Assembly (NCBI GenBank): GCA_947498985.1 | Contig: CANMMF010000002.1 | Location: forward strand, 124,001-188,000 | Direction of reading: 5' to 3' | DNA length: 64,000 nucleotides | Source of the DNA: an uncultured Paracoccaceae bacterium | GTDB taxonomy: Bacteria; Pseudomonadota; Alphaproteobacteria; Rhodobacterales; Rhodobacteraceae | Position numbers and translations under genes: made by a program | The notes under the pieces: model-generated | The model's database searches: none | Seen by the model: the letters and a program-made list of their open reading frames with translations, nothing else | What the model was told of the DNA's origin: nothing | Shown: positions 1-8,820 of the stretch, in pieces | Layout: every line of letters starts with the position of its first letter | Numbering within the stretch: position 1 is the first letter of the stretch

Positions 1-3000
1 TCACCCTGTCGCGCAGCTTGTTCATGCTCAGCACCTGATGCGCCTCGGTCAGGCCCATTTCCCAGGGCAGCCCGGCATATTTGATCGAGGTCGCAGGCGA
101 CGCGCCGGTGCCGCCATTATGGCCCGAAATCAGGATGATATCGGCCTTGGCCTTGGCCACACCGGCGGCGATGGTGCCGACACCGCTTGAGGCCACCAGC
201 TTCACCGTCACCTTGCAGCGCGGGTTGATCTGCTTGAGATCGTAGATCAGCTGCGCCAGATCCTCGATGGAATAGATGTCGTGATGCGGCGGCGGTGAGA
301 TCAGCGTGACACCCTTGGTCGAGTGCCTGAGCCGCGCGATCAGGTCGGTGACCTTCATGCCCGGCAACTGCCCGCCCTCGCCAGGCTTGGCGCCCTGGGC
401 GACCTTGATCTCCAGCTCTTCGCAATGGTTGAGGTACTCCGCCGTCACGCCAAAGCGCCCGGAGGCCACCTGCTTGATCTTGGCAGACGGGTTGTCGCCA
501 TTGGGCTCGGGTACAAAATGCGCCGGATCCTCGCCGCCCTCGCCAGAATCGGATTTCGCGCCGATCCGGTTCATCGCCACGTTCAGCGTCTTGTGCGCTT
601 CGGGGCTGAGCGCGCCCAGCGACATGCCCGGCGTGACAAAGCGTTTGCGGATGCTGGTGATACTCTCCACCGCTTCCAGCGGGATCGCCTCCCCAAGCGG
701 TTTGATCGCCAAAAGGTCGCGCAGATGGATCGGCGGATTGGCCATCATTGCCTTGGAATAGGTCTTCCACATCTCGAAGGAGGCGCGGTTGCACGCGGCC
801 TGCATGAGGTGCATCGACTGCGCACCCCAGGCATGGGTCTCGCCGGACTTGCGCGCCTTGTAGAAGCCGCCGATGGGCAGCACGTCCTGCCCGCCCTTGA
901 AGCCCAGCTGGTGCACCTCTTCGGCCTTGCGCTGCAAACCGTTGAGACCGATGCCGGAAATCCGGCTGATCATGCCGGGGAAATATTCCGCACACATCGC
1001 CCGGCTCAGACCCACCGCTTCGAAATTCAGACCGCCGCGATAAGAGCTGACAACCGAAATGCCCATCTTTGACATGATCTTGAGCAGACCCTGGTCGATG
1101 GCCTCGCGGTAGCGCGCCACCGCCTCGGTGAGCGATCCGTCCAGCAGACCGCGACTGATCCGGTCCGACAGCGAATCCTCGGCCAGATAGGCGTTGACGA
1201 CCGTGGCCCCCGCGCCGATCAGCACCGCGAAGTAATGCGGGTCGATGCACTCGGCGGAGCGCACGTTGAGCGAGCAGAACGTCCTGAGCCCCTTGCGCGT
1301 GAGATGGCTGTGCACCGCAGAGGTGGCCAGGATCATCGGCATCGCCACCTTGTCGGGCCCGCAATGCTCGTCGGTGAGGTTGATATGCCCGTTGCCGGAA
1401 CGCACGGCGTCCTCCGCCTCCGAGCGGATGCGGCTCAGCGCCTCGCCCAGCGCGCCCTGTCCGGCGGCGGCATCAAAGGTGCAGTCGATCTCCACGCAGG
1501 GTGCGTTGAACTGCTCTTTCAGCGCCTCGAACTGCGCATTGCCGACAAACGGGCTGTCGAGCACCAGGATCTCGGTCTGCGCAGAGCTTTCGTCCAGCAC
1601 GTTCTTGAGATTGCCGAACCGTGTCTTGAGGCTCATCACCCGGTATTCGCGCAGGCTGTCGATGGGCGGGTTGGTGACCTGGCTGAAATTCTGCCGGAAA
1701 TAATGGCTGAGCGGGCGGTACTTTTTCGACAACACCGCCGATGGCGTGTCGTCGCCCATGCTGGCCAGCGTCTCCTTGCCGTCCTCGCCCATCGGCGCCA
1801 GGATCTGCTCCAGCTCCTCGATGGTGTAGCCCGCGGCGATCTGGCGGCGGCGCAGCTCCGCACCCTCGAAGACCGGCGCTTCGGTGCATGCGGCCAGCAC
1901 GCTGTCAAGCTCGTTGATCTTGCCGACCCACTCGCCGAAAGGCTGGGCCGAGGCCAGCCGGTCCTTCATCTCCACATCGTGGTAAAGCTTGCCATCGGCC
2001 ATATCGACCGCGATCATCTGCCCCGGGCCCAAAGCGCCCTTTTCACGCACCGTGGCCTCGTCGGTGGGCACCATGCCCGCCTCGGATCCGGCGATCAGCA
2101 GATTGTCCCCGGTCACCACATAGCGCATCGGGCGCAGCCCGTTGCGGTCGAGCCCGCCGCAGACCCAGCGCCCGTCGGTCATCGCCAGCGCCGCCGGTCC
2201 GTCCCAGGGCTCCATCACCGAGTTGCAGTAGGAATACATGTCCCGCCAGCTTTGCGGCAGCTCCATCGCCTGCTTGGACCAGCTCTCCGGCACCAGCATC
2301 GTCTTGGCCATCGGCGCAGAGCGGCCCGCGCGCACCAGCACTTCGAACACCGCATCGAGCGCCGCCGAATCCGACGACCCGTTGGCGATGATCGGCTTGA
2401 TATCCTCGGCCATCTCGCCGAACGCGCCGGAGGCCATGCGGATCTCGTGGCTTTTCATCCAGTTGGTGTTGCCCTTGAGCGTGTTGATCTCGCCGTTATG
2501 GGCCAGCATCCGGAACGGCTGCGCCAGCCACCATTGCGGGAAGGTGTTGGTGGAATAGCGCTGGTGATAGATCGCAAAGGCGCTCTCGAAGCGGGCATCC
2601 TGCAGATCCGGATAGAATTCCGAGACCTGCTCGGCAAGCATCATACCCTTGTAGATGATCGACCGGCAGCTGAGGCTCGCGATATAAAGCCCCGCAATCC
2701 CCGCCGCTGCCGCCGCCTTCTCGATCCGGCGGCGAATGACGTAGAGCTCGCGCTCAAAAGTTTCCTCATCGACGCCCTTGGCGTTGGAAATCAGGATCTG
2801 CTCGATCTCGGGCCGCGTCGCGTTGGCCTTTTCGCCCAGGCATTGCACCGACACCGGCACGTGCCGCCAGCCATAGATGTAATGGCCCATGCGCAGCACT
2901 TCGGTCTCGACAATCGTCCGGCAGGCCTCCTGCGCGCCATGATCGGTGCGCGGCAGGAACACCTGGCCCACCGCCAGATGCTCGTCGCGCACGGTGTGGC

Positions 3001-3286
3001 CTGTGCGCATGATCTGCTCACCGAAGAACTTGTAGGGGATCTGCACATGGATGCCCGCGCCGTCGCCGGTCTTGCCATCGGCATCCACAGCGCCGCGGTG
3101 CCAGACCGCCTTGAGCGCGGCGATGCCGTTTTCGACCACCTTGCGGCTGGCCTTGCCGTCAATGCTGACAACCAGACCCACACCGCAGGAGCTGTGTTCC
3201 TCGGTCTCGGAATAGAGCCCGTTTTCGGCCATCCACTGGCGCTTCGCGGCTTCGGCCCGCGCCCAGTCTGCATCAAACTTGGTCAT
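1..3286 (-). CDS. gltB: glutamate synthase large subunit GltB (partial, 3' end outside window)
   Basis: Large alpha subunit of NADPH-dependent glutamate synthase (GOGAT), which makes two glutamates from glutamine and 2-oxoglutarate in the cytoplasm. The reading frame is open from the ATG at 3286 to the window edge, about 1095 codons; family members are about 1500 residues, so the C-terminal FMN-barrel end and beta-helix domain are missing from view. About 33 residues precede the SSCGVG motif, whose cysteine is the expected N-terminal nucleophile after propeptide removal. The class II amidotransferase region follows (HQRYSTNTFPQW, HNGEINTLKGN), then the central domain and the start of the synthase domain with GAKSDSGEGGEDP and the motif SGHNGGTGASP near the edge. 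A GGAGG ribosome site precedes the ATG. It lies downstream of gltD and the two GFA genes on the same strand. Identification is firm. Confidence 0.96.
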   Translation of the reverse strand, partial: MTKFDADWARAEAAKRQWMAENGLYSETEEHSSCGVGLVVSIDGKASRKVVENGIAALKAVWHRGAVDADGKTGDGAGIHVQIPYKFFGEQIMRTGHTVRDEHLAVGQVFLPRTDHGAQEACRTIVETEVLRMGHYIYGWRHVPVSVQCLGEKANATRPEIEQILISNAKGVDEETFERELYVIRRRIEKAAAAAGIAGLYIASLSCRSIIYKGMMLAEQVSEFYPDLQDARFESAFAIYHQRYSTNTFPQWWLAQPFRMLAHNGEINTLKGNTNWMKSHEIRMASGAFGEMAEDIKPIIANGSSDSAALDAVFEVLVRAGRSAPMAKTMLVPESWSKQAMELPQSWRDMYSYCNSVMEPWDGPAALAMTDGRWVCGGLDRNGLRPMRYVVTGDNLLIAGSEAGMVPTDEATVREKGALGPGQMIAVDMADGKLYHDVEMKDRLASAQPFGEWVGKINELDSVLAACTEAPVFEGAELRRRQIAAGYTIEELEQILAPMGEDGKETLASMGDDTPSAVLSKKYRPLSHYFRQNFSQVTNPPIDSLREYRVMSLKTRFGNLKNVLDESSAQTEILVLDSPFVGNAQFEALKEQFNAPCVEIDCTFDAAAGQGALGEALSRIRSEAEDAVRSGNGHINLTDEHCGPDKVAMPMILATSAVHSHLTRKGLRTFCSLNVRSAECIDPHYFAVLIGAGATVVNAYLAEDSLSDRISRGLLDGSLTEAVARYREAIDQGLLKIMSKMGISVVSSYRGGLNFEAVGLSRAMCAEYFPGMISRISGIGLNGLQRKAEEVHQLGFKGGQDVLPIGGFYKARKSGETHAWGAQSMHLMQAACNRASFEMWKTYSKAMMANPPIHLRDLLAIKPLGEAIPLEAVESITSIRKRFVTPGMSLGALSPEAHKTLNVAMNRIGAKSDSGEGGEDPAHFVPEPNGDNPSAKIKQVASGRFGVTAEYLNHCEELEIKVAQGAKPGEGGQLPGMKVTDLIARLRHSTKGVTLISPPPHHDIYSIEDLAQLIYDLKQINPRCKVTVKLVASSGVGTIAAGVAKAKADIILISGHNGGTGASPATSIKYAGLPWEMGLTEAHQVLSMNKLRDRV

Positions 3287-3589
3287 GGCATCCTCCATGC
3301 TGACCCGCCAACGGGCGGTTTCCTGTCCGGGCGGGCCGCTGCATCTCTTCGCCGCGCCGCTGTTTCTTCTCTTCGAAAATATCGCCGGGGGTGTGGGGGC
3401 TGGCCCCCACTTTACCGTGCGTGTGGGGGCTGGCCCCCACTTTACCGTGCGTGTGCGGGCCGGCCCCCACTTCAACCTGCTTTTCGGAGCTGGCCCCCAC
3501 CTGATCCTGCCAGCGCAGGCAAGCTCCGACGAGGCCTTCCGCATCCGGTAGGGCGCCACCCTGGCGTGGCAGGTGCTGCCTCACACCGC
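3287..3589. other. intergenic region between GFA gene and gltB, repeat-bearing
   Basis: This 303-bp gap between the first GFA gene and gltB has no convincing gene. It is largely filled by a TTCTCTTCGAAAATA-type dispersed repeat and its tandem array at 3364-3510. The remainder shows nothing recognisable apart from the gltB ribosome site near 3290. Confidence 0.6.
3364..3510 (+). repeat. dispersed GC-hairpin element with four 30-bp tandem units
   Basis: After TTCTTCTCTTCGAAAATA at 3364, four 30-bp units follow at 3391-3420, 3421-3450, 3451-3480 and 3481-3510. The first two are identical, while units 3 and 4 diverge. Each unit carries a GGGGGC-TG-GCCCCC type hairpin core. Similar units occur twice at 12031-12088. 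Confidence 0.85.
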
Positions 3590-4030
3590 TCATGCGTCTT
3601 CGGCCAGAAAAGGGTTCCTGGCCTCGTATTCGGCCTGCGTCGCGCGCTTGTGCTCACCTGCAAACCGGCAGGACGCAAAGGCGCGGTCGATATAGATCTC
3701 CGAGATCAGCGGATAGTCCTGCGCGCCGTCGAACACCCCCACCATGAACTCGTAATCCTCCCCGGGATTGCGCAGCCAGAGCGAAGTGCCGCAGCGCGGG
3801 CAAAAGGCGCGTTCGGCGATCTCTCCGGGATAGATCGCCACCGGCCCGCTGACCTGCACCTGATCCGGAGCCGCCGTGAACACGTTGAGCGCAACACCCG
3901 ACCAGCGGCGGCAGCGCGTGCAGTGGCAGGCGCCAAGCTCTGCCCGGTGGCGCCCGACAGAGATCGTGATGTCGCCGCACAGGCACCGCCCGTCCAGCCC
4001 GCCCGCGTAAACCGGCGCTTCGATCGACAT
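3590..4030 (-). CDS. GFA family (Mss4-like zinc fold) protein 1
   Basis: A 146-residue protein of the GFA family, named after the glutathione-dependent formaldehyde-activating enzyme. Visible zinc ligands are the CLCG pair (near residues 16-18), CHCTRC (near 35-40) and CPRCG (near 77-80), the usual Mss4-like pattern. Family members are small cytoplasmic proteins of mostly unproven substrate; some bind glutathione adducts. It starts only 3 bp after the stop of a paralogous gene and is surely co-transcribed with it, between gltD and gltB. The family call is firm, but the biochemical role is not known from sequence. Confidence 0.88.
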   Translation of the reverse strand: MSIEAPVYAGGLDGRCLCGDITISVGRHRAELGACHCTRCRRWSGVALNVFTAAPDQVQVSGPVAIYPGEIAERAFCPRCGTSLWLRNPGEDYEFMVGVFDGAQDYPLISEIYIDRAFASCRFAGEHKRATQAEYEARNPFLAEDA

Positions 4031-4033
4031 CGC

Positions 4034-4483
4034 TCAGCTCTCACCCATATTGGCGACCATGGCCATGACATCCGCCTCGGTCATCCGCGTGCGCTCGCCC
4101 GCAAAGGCGTGTCCCGCGGGCTTTTGGTCGATATAGACCTCAGAGGTCAGCTCCAGCCCGTCCAGCGTGTCGAGCGTGCCCGCGCACAGCGCCGTAAGCC
4201 CGCTCATGGGCCCTTCAGCGGTCAACCGCCAGAACAGGCTCGAGCCGCATTTGCGGCACCAGCCGCGCTCCGCCCATTCGGAGCTTTTGTAGGTGGCGAC
4301 ATCGTCCATGCCTTCCCAGGTGATCCGGTCGGGCATGATCTGCAGGCCCAGTTCGATCCCGCCGGACCAGCGGCGGCACATGTTGCAATGACAGGCGCCG
4401 TAGCCCTCCGGCGCGTCGGCGAGCGTGTAGCGCACCGCCCCGCAGAGACATCCACCGGCTTGCGTCGTTTTCGCTTCAGACAT
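4034..4483 (-). CDS. GFA family (Mss4-like zinc fold) protein 2
   Basis: A 149-residue paralogue of the adjacent downstream gene. Zinc-binding pairs CLCG (near residues 12-14), CHCNMC (near 31-36) and CRKCG (near 76-79) are all present, followed by the family's EVYID motif and a C-terminal FAGERTRMTEA stretch. An AAAGGA ribosome site lies upstream of the ATG. The two GFA genes form a tandem pair inserted between gltD and gltB on the same strand. The pair probably arose by duplication, although the proteins have diverged considerably. Function beyond the family is unknown. Confidence 0.88.
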   Translation of the reverse strand: MSEAKTTQAGGCLCGAVRYTLADAPEGYGACHCNMCRRWSGGIELGLQIMPDRITWEGMDDVATYKSSEWAERGWCRKCGSSLFWRLTAEGPMSGLTALCAGTLDTLDGLELTSEVYIDQKPAGHAFAGERTRMTEADVMAMVANMGES

Positions 4484-4665
4484 CTTTCGTCCTTTCGCTC
4501 AACCAGGTCACTTTTGCTGACCCATCATCTTGCGGAACCGCCTCCGGGATAGCTGTCTCGTCCGGTCGATTGACCCGCAGAGGCCCCGTTCAGATCGTAA
4601 ACACCGCTCCGGAACCGTCCGGCGCGCTCACCCGCAGCCCGGCAGGGCCCCACCGGAGACGAGGC

Positions 4666-6111
4666 TCACTCCGCGGCCACGGCGGCCTTGGCGTTGAGAT
4701 CGCTCAACAGCGCCTCCGCACAATCGCGCCCGTCGCGGATCGCCCAGACCACGAGGCTCGCCCCGCGCACGATATCGCCCACCGCGTACACGCCCGGCAG
4801 ATCGGTGCGCCCGGTGGTGAACTCCGCCTTGACCGTGCCCCAGCGCGTGACCGCGAGGTCCGGCTGACCCCAGAGCGTCGGCAGATCCTCGGGCTCGAAC
4901 CCCAGCGCCTTGATCACCAGATCCGCGCCTTCGTCGTAATCCGAACCTTCGATCACTTCGGGGCTCTGGCGGCCCGTGGCGTCGGGCAGGCCCAGGCGCA
5001 TCTTCTCGACGATGACCGCGCTTACGGTGTCCCCCTTGAAGCCCTTGGGCGCGGTAAGCCATTCGAACTGAACGCCTTCTTCCTCGGCATTCTGCACTTC
5101 GCGCTGGCTGCCCGGCATGTTGGCGCGGTCGCGGCGATAAAGGCATTTCACGCTTTCCGCGCCTTGCCGGATCGCCGTGCGCACGCAGTCCATTGCCGTG
5201 TCACCACCGCCGATCACCACAACGCGCTTGCCATCGGCATCCAGATCCCCGCTGTCGAATTCCGGCACCTCGTCGCCAAAGCTCTTGCGGTTCGACGCCG
5301 TCAGGTAGTCGATCGCCCGCACAATGCCCTCGGCGCCCGCACCCGGCCCGCCCAGATCGCGGCTCTTGTAGACGCCGGTGGCGATGATCACCGCGTCATG
5401 TTGCGCGCGGATCTCGTCAAAGCCCAGATCGCCCGGCCCGGTGCCGCCCACGTTGCAATTCATCACAAACCGGACGCCGCTTTGCTCAAGCTGGTCGTTG
5501 CGCCGCATGACCACGTCCTTTTCGAGCTTGAAGCCGGGGATGCCGTAGGTCAGCAGCCCGCCCGCGCGGTCGTACCGGTCATAGATCGTGACCTGCACAC
5601 CGGCCCGGCGCAACATGTCCGCCGCCGCAAGCCCGCCCGGGCCCGCGCCGATGATGCCCACCGATTCCGTGCGTTCCTGCGCCGGCGTGACCGGTGTGAC
5701 CCAGCCCTTCTCCCAGGCGGTGTCGGTGATGTATTTCTCGACCGCGCCGATGGTGACGGTGCCGTGGCCCGATTGCTCGATCACGCAATTGCCTTCGCAA
5801 AGCCGGTCCTGCGGGCAGATCCGGCCGCAGATCTCCGGGAAGGTATTGGTGGCCTGGCTGAGCTCATAGGCCTCTTTCAGACGGCCCGTGGCGGTCAGCC
5901 GCAGCCAGTCGGGGATGTTGTTGTGCAGCGGGCAATGCGACTGGCAATAGGGCACACCGCACTGGCTGCAGCGCGCCGATTGCTCTTCGGCCTTGGCGCG
6001 GGCATATTCGGCATAGATCTCATGGAAATCGTCGCGCCGCGCCTCTGCCGCGCGCTTCTCCGGCATCTCGCGCTCGATCTGCACGAATTTCAGCATCGGC
6101 TGCTTTGCCAT
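4666..6111 (-). CDS. gltD: glutamate synthase small subunit GltD
   Basis: Beta subunit of NADPH-GOGAT, 481 residues, the usual length. It passes electrons from NADPH through FAD and 4Fe-4S clusters to GltB. The N-terminal ferredoxin-like domain shows Cys48, Cys51, Cys56 and Cys60 in CSQCGVPYCQSHC, and a second group Cys95, Cys99, Cys105 and Cys109. An FAD dinucleotide-binding loop GIIGAGPGG is near residues 152-160, and an NADPH-binding loop VVVIGGGDTAMD lies further on. It is the first gene of the minus-strand glt locus, transcribed away from uppP. The enzyme helps assimilate ammonium under nitrogen limitation. Confidence 0.97.
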   Translation of the reverse strand: MAKQPMLKFVQIEREMPEKRAAEARRDDFHEIYAEYARAKAEEQSARCSQCGVPYCQSHCPLHNNIPDWLRLTATGRLKEAYELSQATNTFPEICGRICPQDRLCEGNCVIEQSGHGTVTIGAVEKYITDTAWEKGWVTPVTPAQERTESVGIIGAGPGGLAAADMLRRAGVQVTIYDRYDRAGGLLTYGIPGFKLEKDVVMRRNDQLEQSGVRFVMNCNVGGTGPGDLGFDEIRAQHDAVIIATGVYKSRDLGGPGAGAEGIVRAIDYLTASNRKSFGDEVPEFDSGDLDADGKRVVVIGGGDTAMDCVRTAIRQGAESVKCLYRRDRANMPGSQREVQNAEEEGVQFEWLTAPKGFKGDTVSAVIVEKMRLGLPDATGRQSPEVIEGSDYDEGADLVIKALGFEPEDLPTLWGQPDLAVTRWGTVKAEFTTGRTDLPGVYAVGDIVRGASLVVWAIRDGRDCAEALLSDLNAKAAVAAE

Positions 6112-6330
6112 GGTCTCATCCCCATCTCTCCTGTCGAGAGCCTCTCTAAAGAATGTGAAAGTTAAATAAAAGTCAGCAAGGCTGTCCTATATAGGGAAAT
6201 TTCGGCGCAACTCGACGCAAAAATGCTGCAGCACAGCAAAATTCGGTACCAATGCGGACCTAATTAAGCGCTTCCCATTGGAATCAGGGGCTTTATACCA
6301 TGACCCGACCGGTCCCTGACAGGCAACGCC

Positions 6331-7134
6331 ATGAGTTTCGCCCATCTTCTCATTCTCGCGCTCATCCAGGGGGTGACGGAATTCTTGCCGGTGTCCTCCT
6401 CCGGGCACCTGATTCTGCTGCCCAACCTCACGGGATTGCAGGATCAGGGACAGGTGATCGATGTGGCTGTGCATGTCGGCACGCTGGGTGCGGTGATCCT
6501 CTATTTCTGGCGCGACGTGAAGATCGCGCTGCATGGCACAACCCGGCTGCTGCGCGGCAAGGTCGATACCGCCAGCGCGTTTCTGGCGCTCTGCCTGCTG
6601 GTGGCGACGGGTCCGGTGATCCTGTTCGGGCTTGTGCTGAAACTGAGCGGCGTGGACGAGATGCTGCGCTCCACCGCGGTGATCGGATGGACCATGCTGA
6701 TCTTCGGACTGGTGCTTTACTGGGCCGACCGCACCGGCGCGCAGAGCCGCAGCGATACCGACTGGACGTTGAAACACGCGCTCATCATGGGGCTCTGGCA
6801 GGCGATTGCGCTGATCCCGGGCACCTCGCGATCCGGCATCACCATCACCGCCGCCCGGCAATTGGGCTATGCGCGCTCCGATGCGGCAAAGCTCGCGATG
6901 CTGATGTCGATCCCGACGATCCTTGCGGCAGGCGGGCTTGCCGCCGCCGATGTGGTGTCGGACATGAACGCCGCGGCCGCCCGCGACGGCGCCATCGCCG
7001 CCGCCTTTTCGTTCCTCGCCGCGCTGGCCGCGCTGACGCTGATGATGCGCCTGCTGCGCTCTGTCAGCTTCACGCCCTACGTGATCTACCGCGTGATCCT
7101 CGGGCTGATCCTGCTGGGCATCGCCTATACCTGA
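6331..7134 (+). CDS. uppP: undecaprenyl-diphosphatase UppP (BacA family)
   Basis: Integral membrane phosphatase of 267 residues that dephosphorylates undecaprenyl pyrophosphate to recycle the lipid carrier for peptidoglycan precursors. The two signature motifs are present: EFLPVSSSGH at residues 17-26 and the PGTSRSG motif in the middle of the protein, which together build the active site. Several hydrophobic helices span the sequence. The start used gives the typical N-terminus (MSFAHLLILALIQG). It stands alone, divergent from gltD, with a GC-hairpin repeat after its stop. Confidence 0.96.
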   Translation: MSFAHLLILALIQGVTEFLPVSSSGHLILLPNLTGLQDQGQVIDVAVHVGTLGAVILYFWRDVKIALHGTTRLLRGKVDTASAFLALCLLVATGPVILFGLVLKLSGVDEMLRSTAVIGWTMLIFGLVLYWADRTGAQSRSDTDWTLKHALIMGLWQAIALIPGTSRSGITITAARQLGYARSDAAKLAMLMSIPTILAAGGLAAADVVSDMNAAAARDGAIAAAFSFLAALAALTLMMRLLRSVSFTPYVIYRVILGLILLGIAYT

Positions 7135-7159
7135 CCTGCCCCGCGCGCCCCCGCCCCCG

Positions 7160-7221
7160 CTTCATCTTGCCTTTGAACTTCGGCGGAGTCCGTCACTGGC
7201 GGACGGGGGCCGCGCCCCCGG
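7160..7221 (+). repeat. dispersed GC-hairpin element between uppP and rlmH
   Basis: Carries CTTCATCTTGCCTTTGAACTTCGG followed by a GTCCGTC/GACGG stem and a GGGGGC-CGC-GCCCCC core. It resembles the intergenic elements at 12004, 17234, 27158 and 41045. Its place between convergent genes would suit a bidirectional terminator. Confidence 0.6.
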
Positions 7222-7692
7222 CTACACCCGATGATAGGGGCTGCCCGCGAGAATGGAGGCGGCGCGGTACAATTGCTCGCTCAGCATCACCCGGGCCAGC
7301 ATATGCGGCCAGACCATCGCGCCGAACGACAGGAGCCGGTCCGCCTCGGCCCGAAATTCCGGGTCGAGACCATCCGCGCCGCCGATCACAAAGGCCAGAT
7401 CGCCGCGCCCCTCATCGCGCCCATGCGCCAACGCCTGCGCAAATTCGGGCGAGCCCATGACCCTGCCGCGCTCGTCCAGCGCCCAGAGCCAGGCACCCTC
7501 CGGCACCGCACGGCGCAGGAGCGCCCCCTCCGCCGCCATGCCGCCGCCCTTGCGGTCCTCGACCTCGACAACGCGCGCCGGGCCAAGCCCCAGCGCCCGC
7601 CCGGTCCGGTCGAACCGTTTCAGGTAATCCTCGATAAGCGCGCGTTCGGGGCCTGCCCGGAGGCGGCCCACGACGCAGATATGAAGCCGCAT
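7222..7692 (-). CDS. rlmH: 23S rRNA (pseudouridine1915-N3)-methyltransferase RlmH
   Basis: A SPOUT-fold methyltransferase of 156 residues that methylates N3 of pseudouridine 1915 in helix 69 of 23S rRNA using S-adenosylmethionine. The trefoil-knot SAM site FVIGGADGLD and the C-terminal signature LSEQLYRA...SPYHRV are clear, and length matches the family. Its ATG sits directly after the TAG of rsfS with no gap, the usual rsfS-rlmH arrangement, so translation is probably coupled. Confidence 0.96.
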   Translation of the reverse strand: MRLHICVVGRLRAGPERALIEDYLKRFDRTGRALGLGPARVVEVEDRKGGGMAAEGALLRRAVPEGAWLWALDERGRVMGSPEFAQALAHGRDEGRGDLAFVIGGADGLDPEFRAEADRLLSFGAMVWPHMLARVMLSEQLYRAASILAGSPYHRV

Positions 7693-8073
7693 CTACTGCG
7701 TCGGATGAGGCGCGGCCTGGCCCGCGGGCAGCCACATCTTCTCCAACTGGTAGAACTCGCGCACTTCGGGGCGGAACACGTGCACAACCACGTCGCCCGC
7801 GTCGATCAGGACCCAGTCTCCGGCTTCCTTGCCTTCCGTCTTGGAAAGCACGCCGTGGTCCTGCTTGAGCGTCACTTCGATCTTGTCCGCCAGTGAGGCG
7901 ACCTGACGCGAAGAGCGCCCGGAACATACGACCATGTAGTCGCAGACAGCAGATTTGCCGCGCAGATCGATCTGCACAATCTCTTCCGCCTTGTTGTCCG
8001 AAAGGGTGGTCACAATCGCGTCGAGCAGAACATCGCTCTTCGCTTCCATCTGGGGCAGACCCGTCATGGGCAT
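7693..8073 (-). CDS. rsfS: ribosome silencing factor RsfS (Iojap family)
   Basis: A 126-residue RsfS/Iojap protein. It binds ribosomal protein uL14 and blocks joining of the 30S and 50S subunits when nutrients are scarce. Family features are the D-Y-M-V-V-C-S-G-R-S core strand-turn, followed by EG-x-x-GDWVLIDAGDVVVHVF and FYQLEKMW near the C-terminus. The first Met is used; a Met at residue 3 is also possible. It lies immediately upstream of rlmH. Confidence 0.95.
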   Translation of the reverse strand: MPMTGLPQMEAKSDVLLDAIVTTLSDNKAEEIVQIDLRGKSAVCDYMVVCSGRSSRQVASLADKIEVTLKQDHGVLSKTEGKEAGDWVLIDAGDVVVHVFRPEVREFYQLEKMWLPAGQAAPHPTQ

Positions 8074-8202
8074 CCCCTGCTCAGCGGCACTTGCCGCGCT
8101 TGCCGTCGAAGACAGGACATTGTCCTCCTTTGCTTCATGCGCCGCCGAACCCCGGCGCCGGGTGTATCCTCAAGATAGCATCGCACCTGTGAAATCTCAA
8201 TG

Positions 8203-8742
8203 TCAGGGTGACGCGACGCAAGGCATGAGCCCCACACCCCCCTCTTCGCGCAGCATCTCCTCGTAGCGCGACACCGCCACCGGGCGCAGCAACGGGCGCG
8301 CGGCCCCGCCGGGTTCCATCGCCAGATCAACCGAAAACCGGGCATCGGGCGCCGGGCCCGCGCCGGTGGTGCAGGCGGTCACATCGATGCCCAGCGACCC
8401 CGAGGTGCCCGCCGGATCCTCTGCCTCCCACCTGCGAATTTTCGCCTGCAACGCGCGCAGCGCCGGCAGATCCGCCTCGGCCACCTCGAAAGCATAGCTT
8501 TGCGCCTCTGCCCTGCGCGCGAGGGTAAAGACACCCTCCGCCACGTCACCGCTGCGCGTGGCGCTCAGCGTCAGATGTGTGCCGCCTTCGGGCAGTGTCA
8601 GCCCGTCGGGCAGATGCGCCACGATCCGAAACCCGGCCGGATCCGCCTCCAGCGGAGAGGTCGCGGCCAGACGCGCAAGCGTCACAGGATCGACGGCGCC
8701 GCAGGCAGCAAGCCCAAGCAGTGGGAGATACCAGAGTTTCAT
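8203..8742 (-). CDS. small lipoprotein of unknown function
   Basis: Translating from the ATG at 8742 gives a 179-residue protein whose N-terminus MKLWYLPLLGLAACG is a short lipoprotein signal with an LAAC lipobox, so it should be lipid-anchored after secretion. A longer frame starting at 8769 would put nine odd residues in front of the signal, so I prefer 8742. The mature part has no motif I recognise; it holds two more cysteines that could form a disulphide. It is divergent from a DUF2975 gene across an AT-rich gap. Confidence 0.7.
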   Translation of the reverse strand: MKLWYLPLLGLAACGAVDPVTLARLAATSPLEADPAGFRIVAHLPDGLTLPEGGTHLTLSATRSGDVAEGVFTLARRAEAQSYAFEVAEADLPALRALQAKIRRWEAEDPAGTSGSLGIDVTACTTGAGPAPDARFSVDLAMEPGGAARPLLRPVAVSRYEEMLREEGGVGLMPCVASP

Positions 8743-8757
8743 GATCAGTTTATCCTC

Positions 8758-8787
8758 TTGTAGAATCATTTTTTATTGTTTTATAAT
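8758..8787 (+). promoter_or_regulatory. candidate promoter for the DUF2975-HTH pair
   Basis: In an unusually AT-rich gap (8743-8820) a perfect TATAAT at 8782-8787 lies 18 bp after TTGTAG at 8758-8763, in front of the ATG at 8821. The gap is shared with the divergent lipoprotein gene. Assignment is by consensus only. Confidence 0.4.
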
Positions 8788-8820
8788 AAATAATGACCTC
8801 AAGACAAGAGAGATGATGAC

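Noticed and set aside
3391-3510. Tandem 30-bp repeats considered as a CRISPR array
   Set aside because: Units are contiguous without unique spacers and no cas genes are present; they are GC hairpin units of a dispersed family.
1235-4552. A 1105-codon plus-strand open frame over gltB and the GFA genes
   Set aside because: It is rich in His, Arg, Ala and Leu and lies antisense to gltB, whose motifs are unmistakable.
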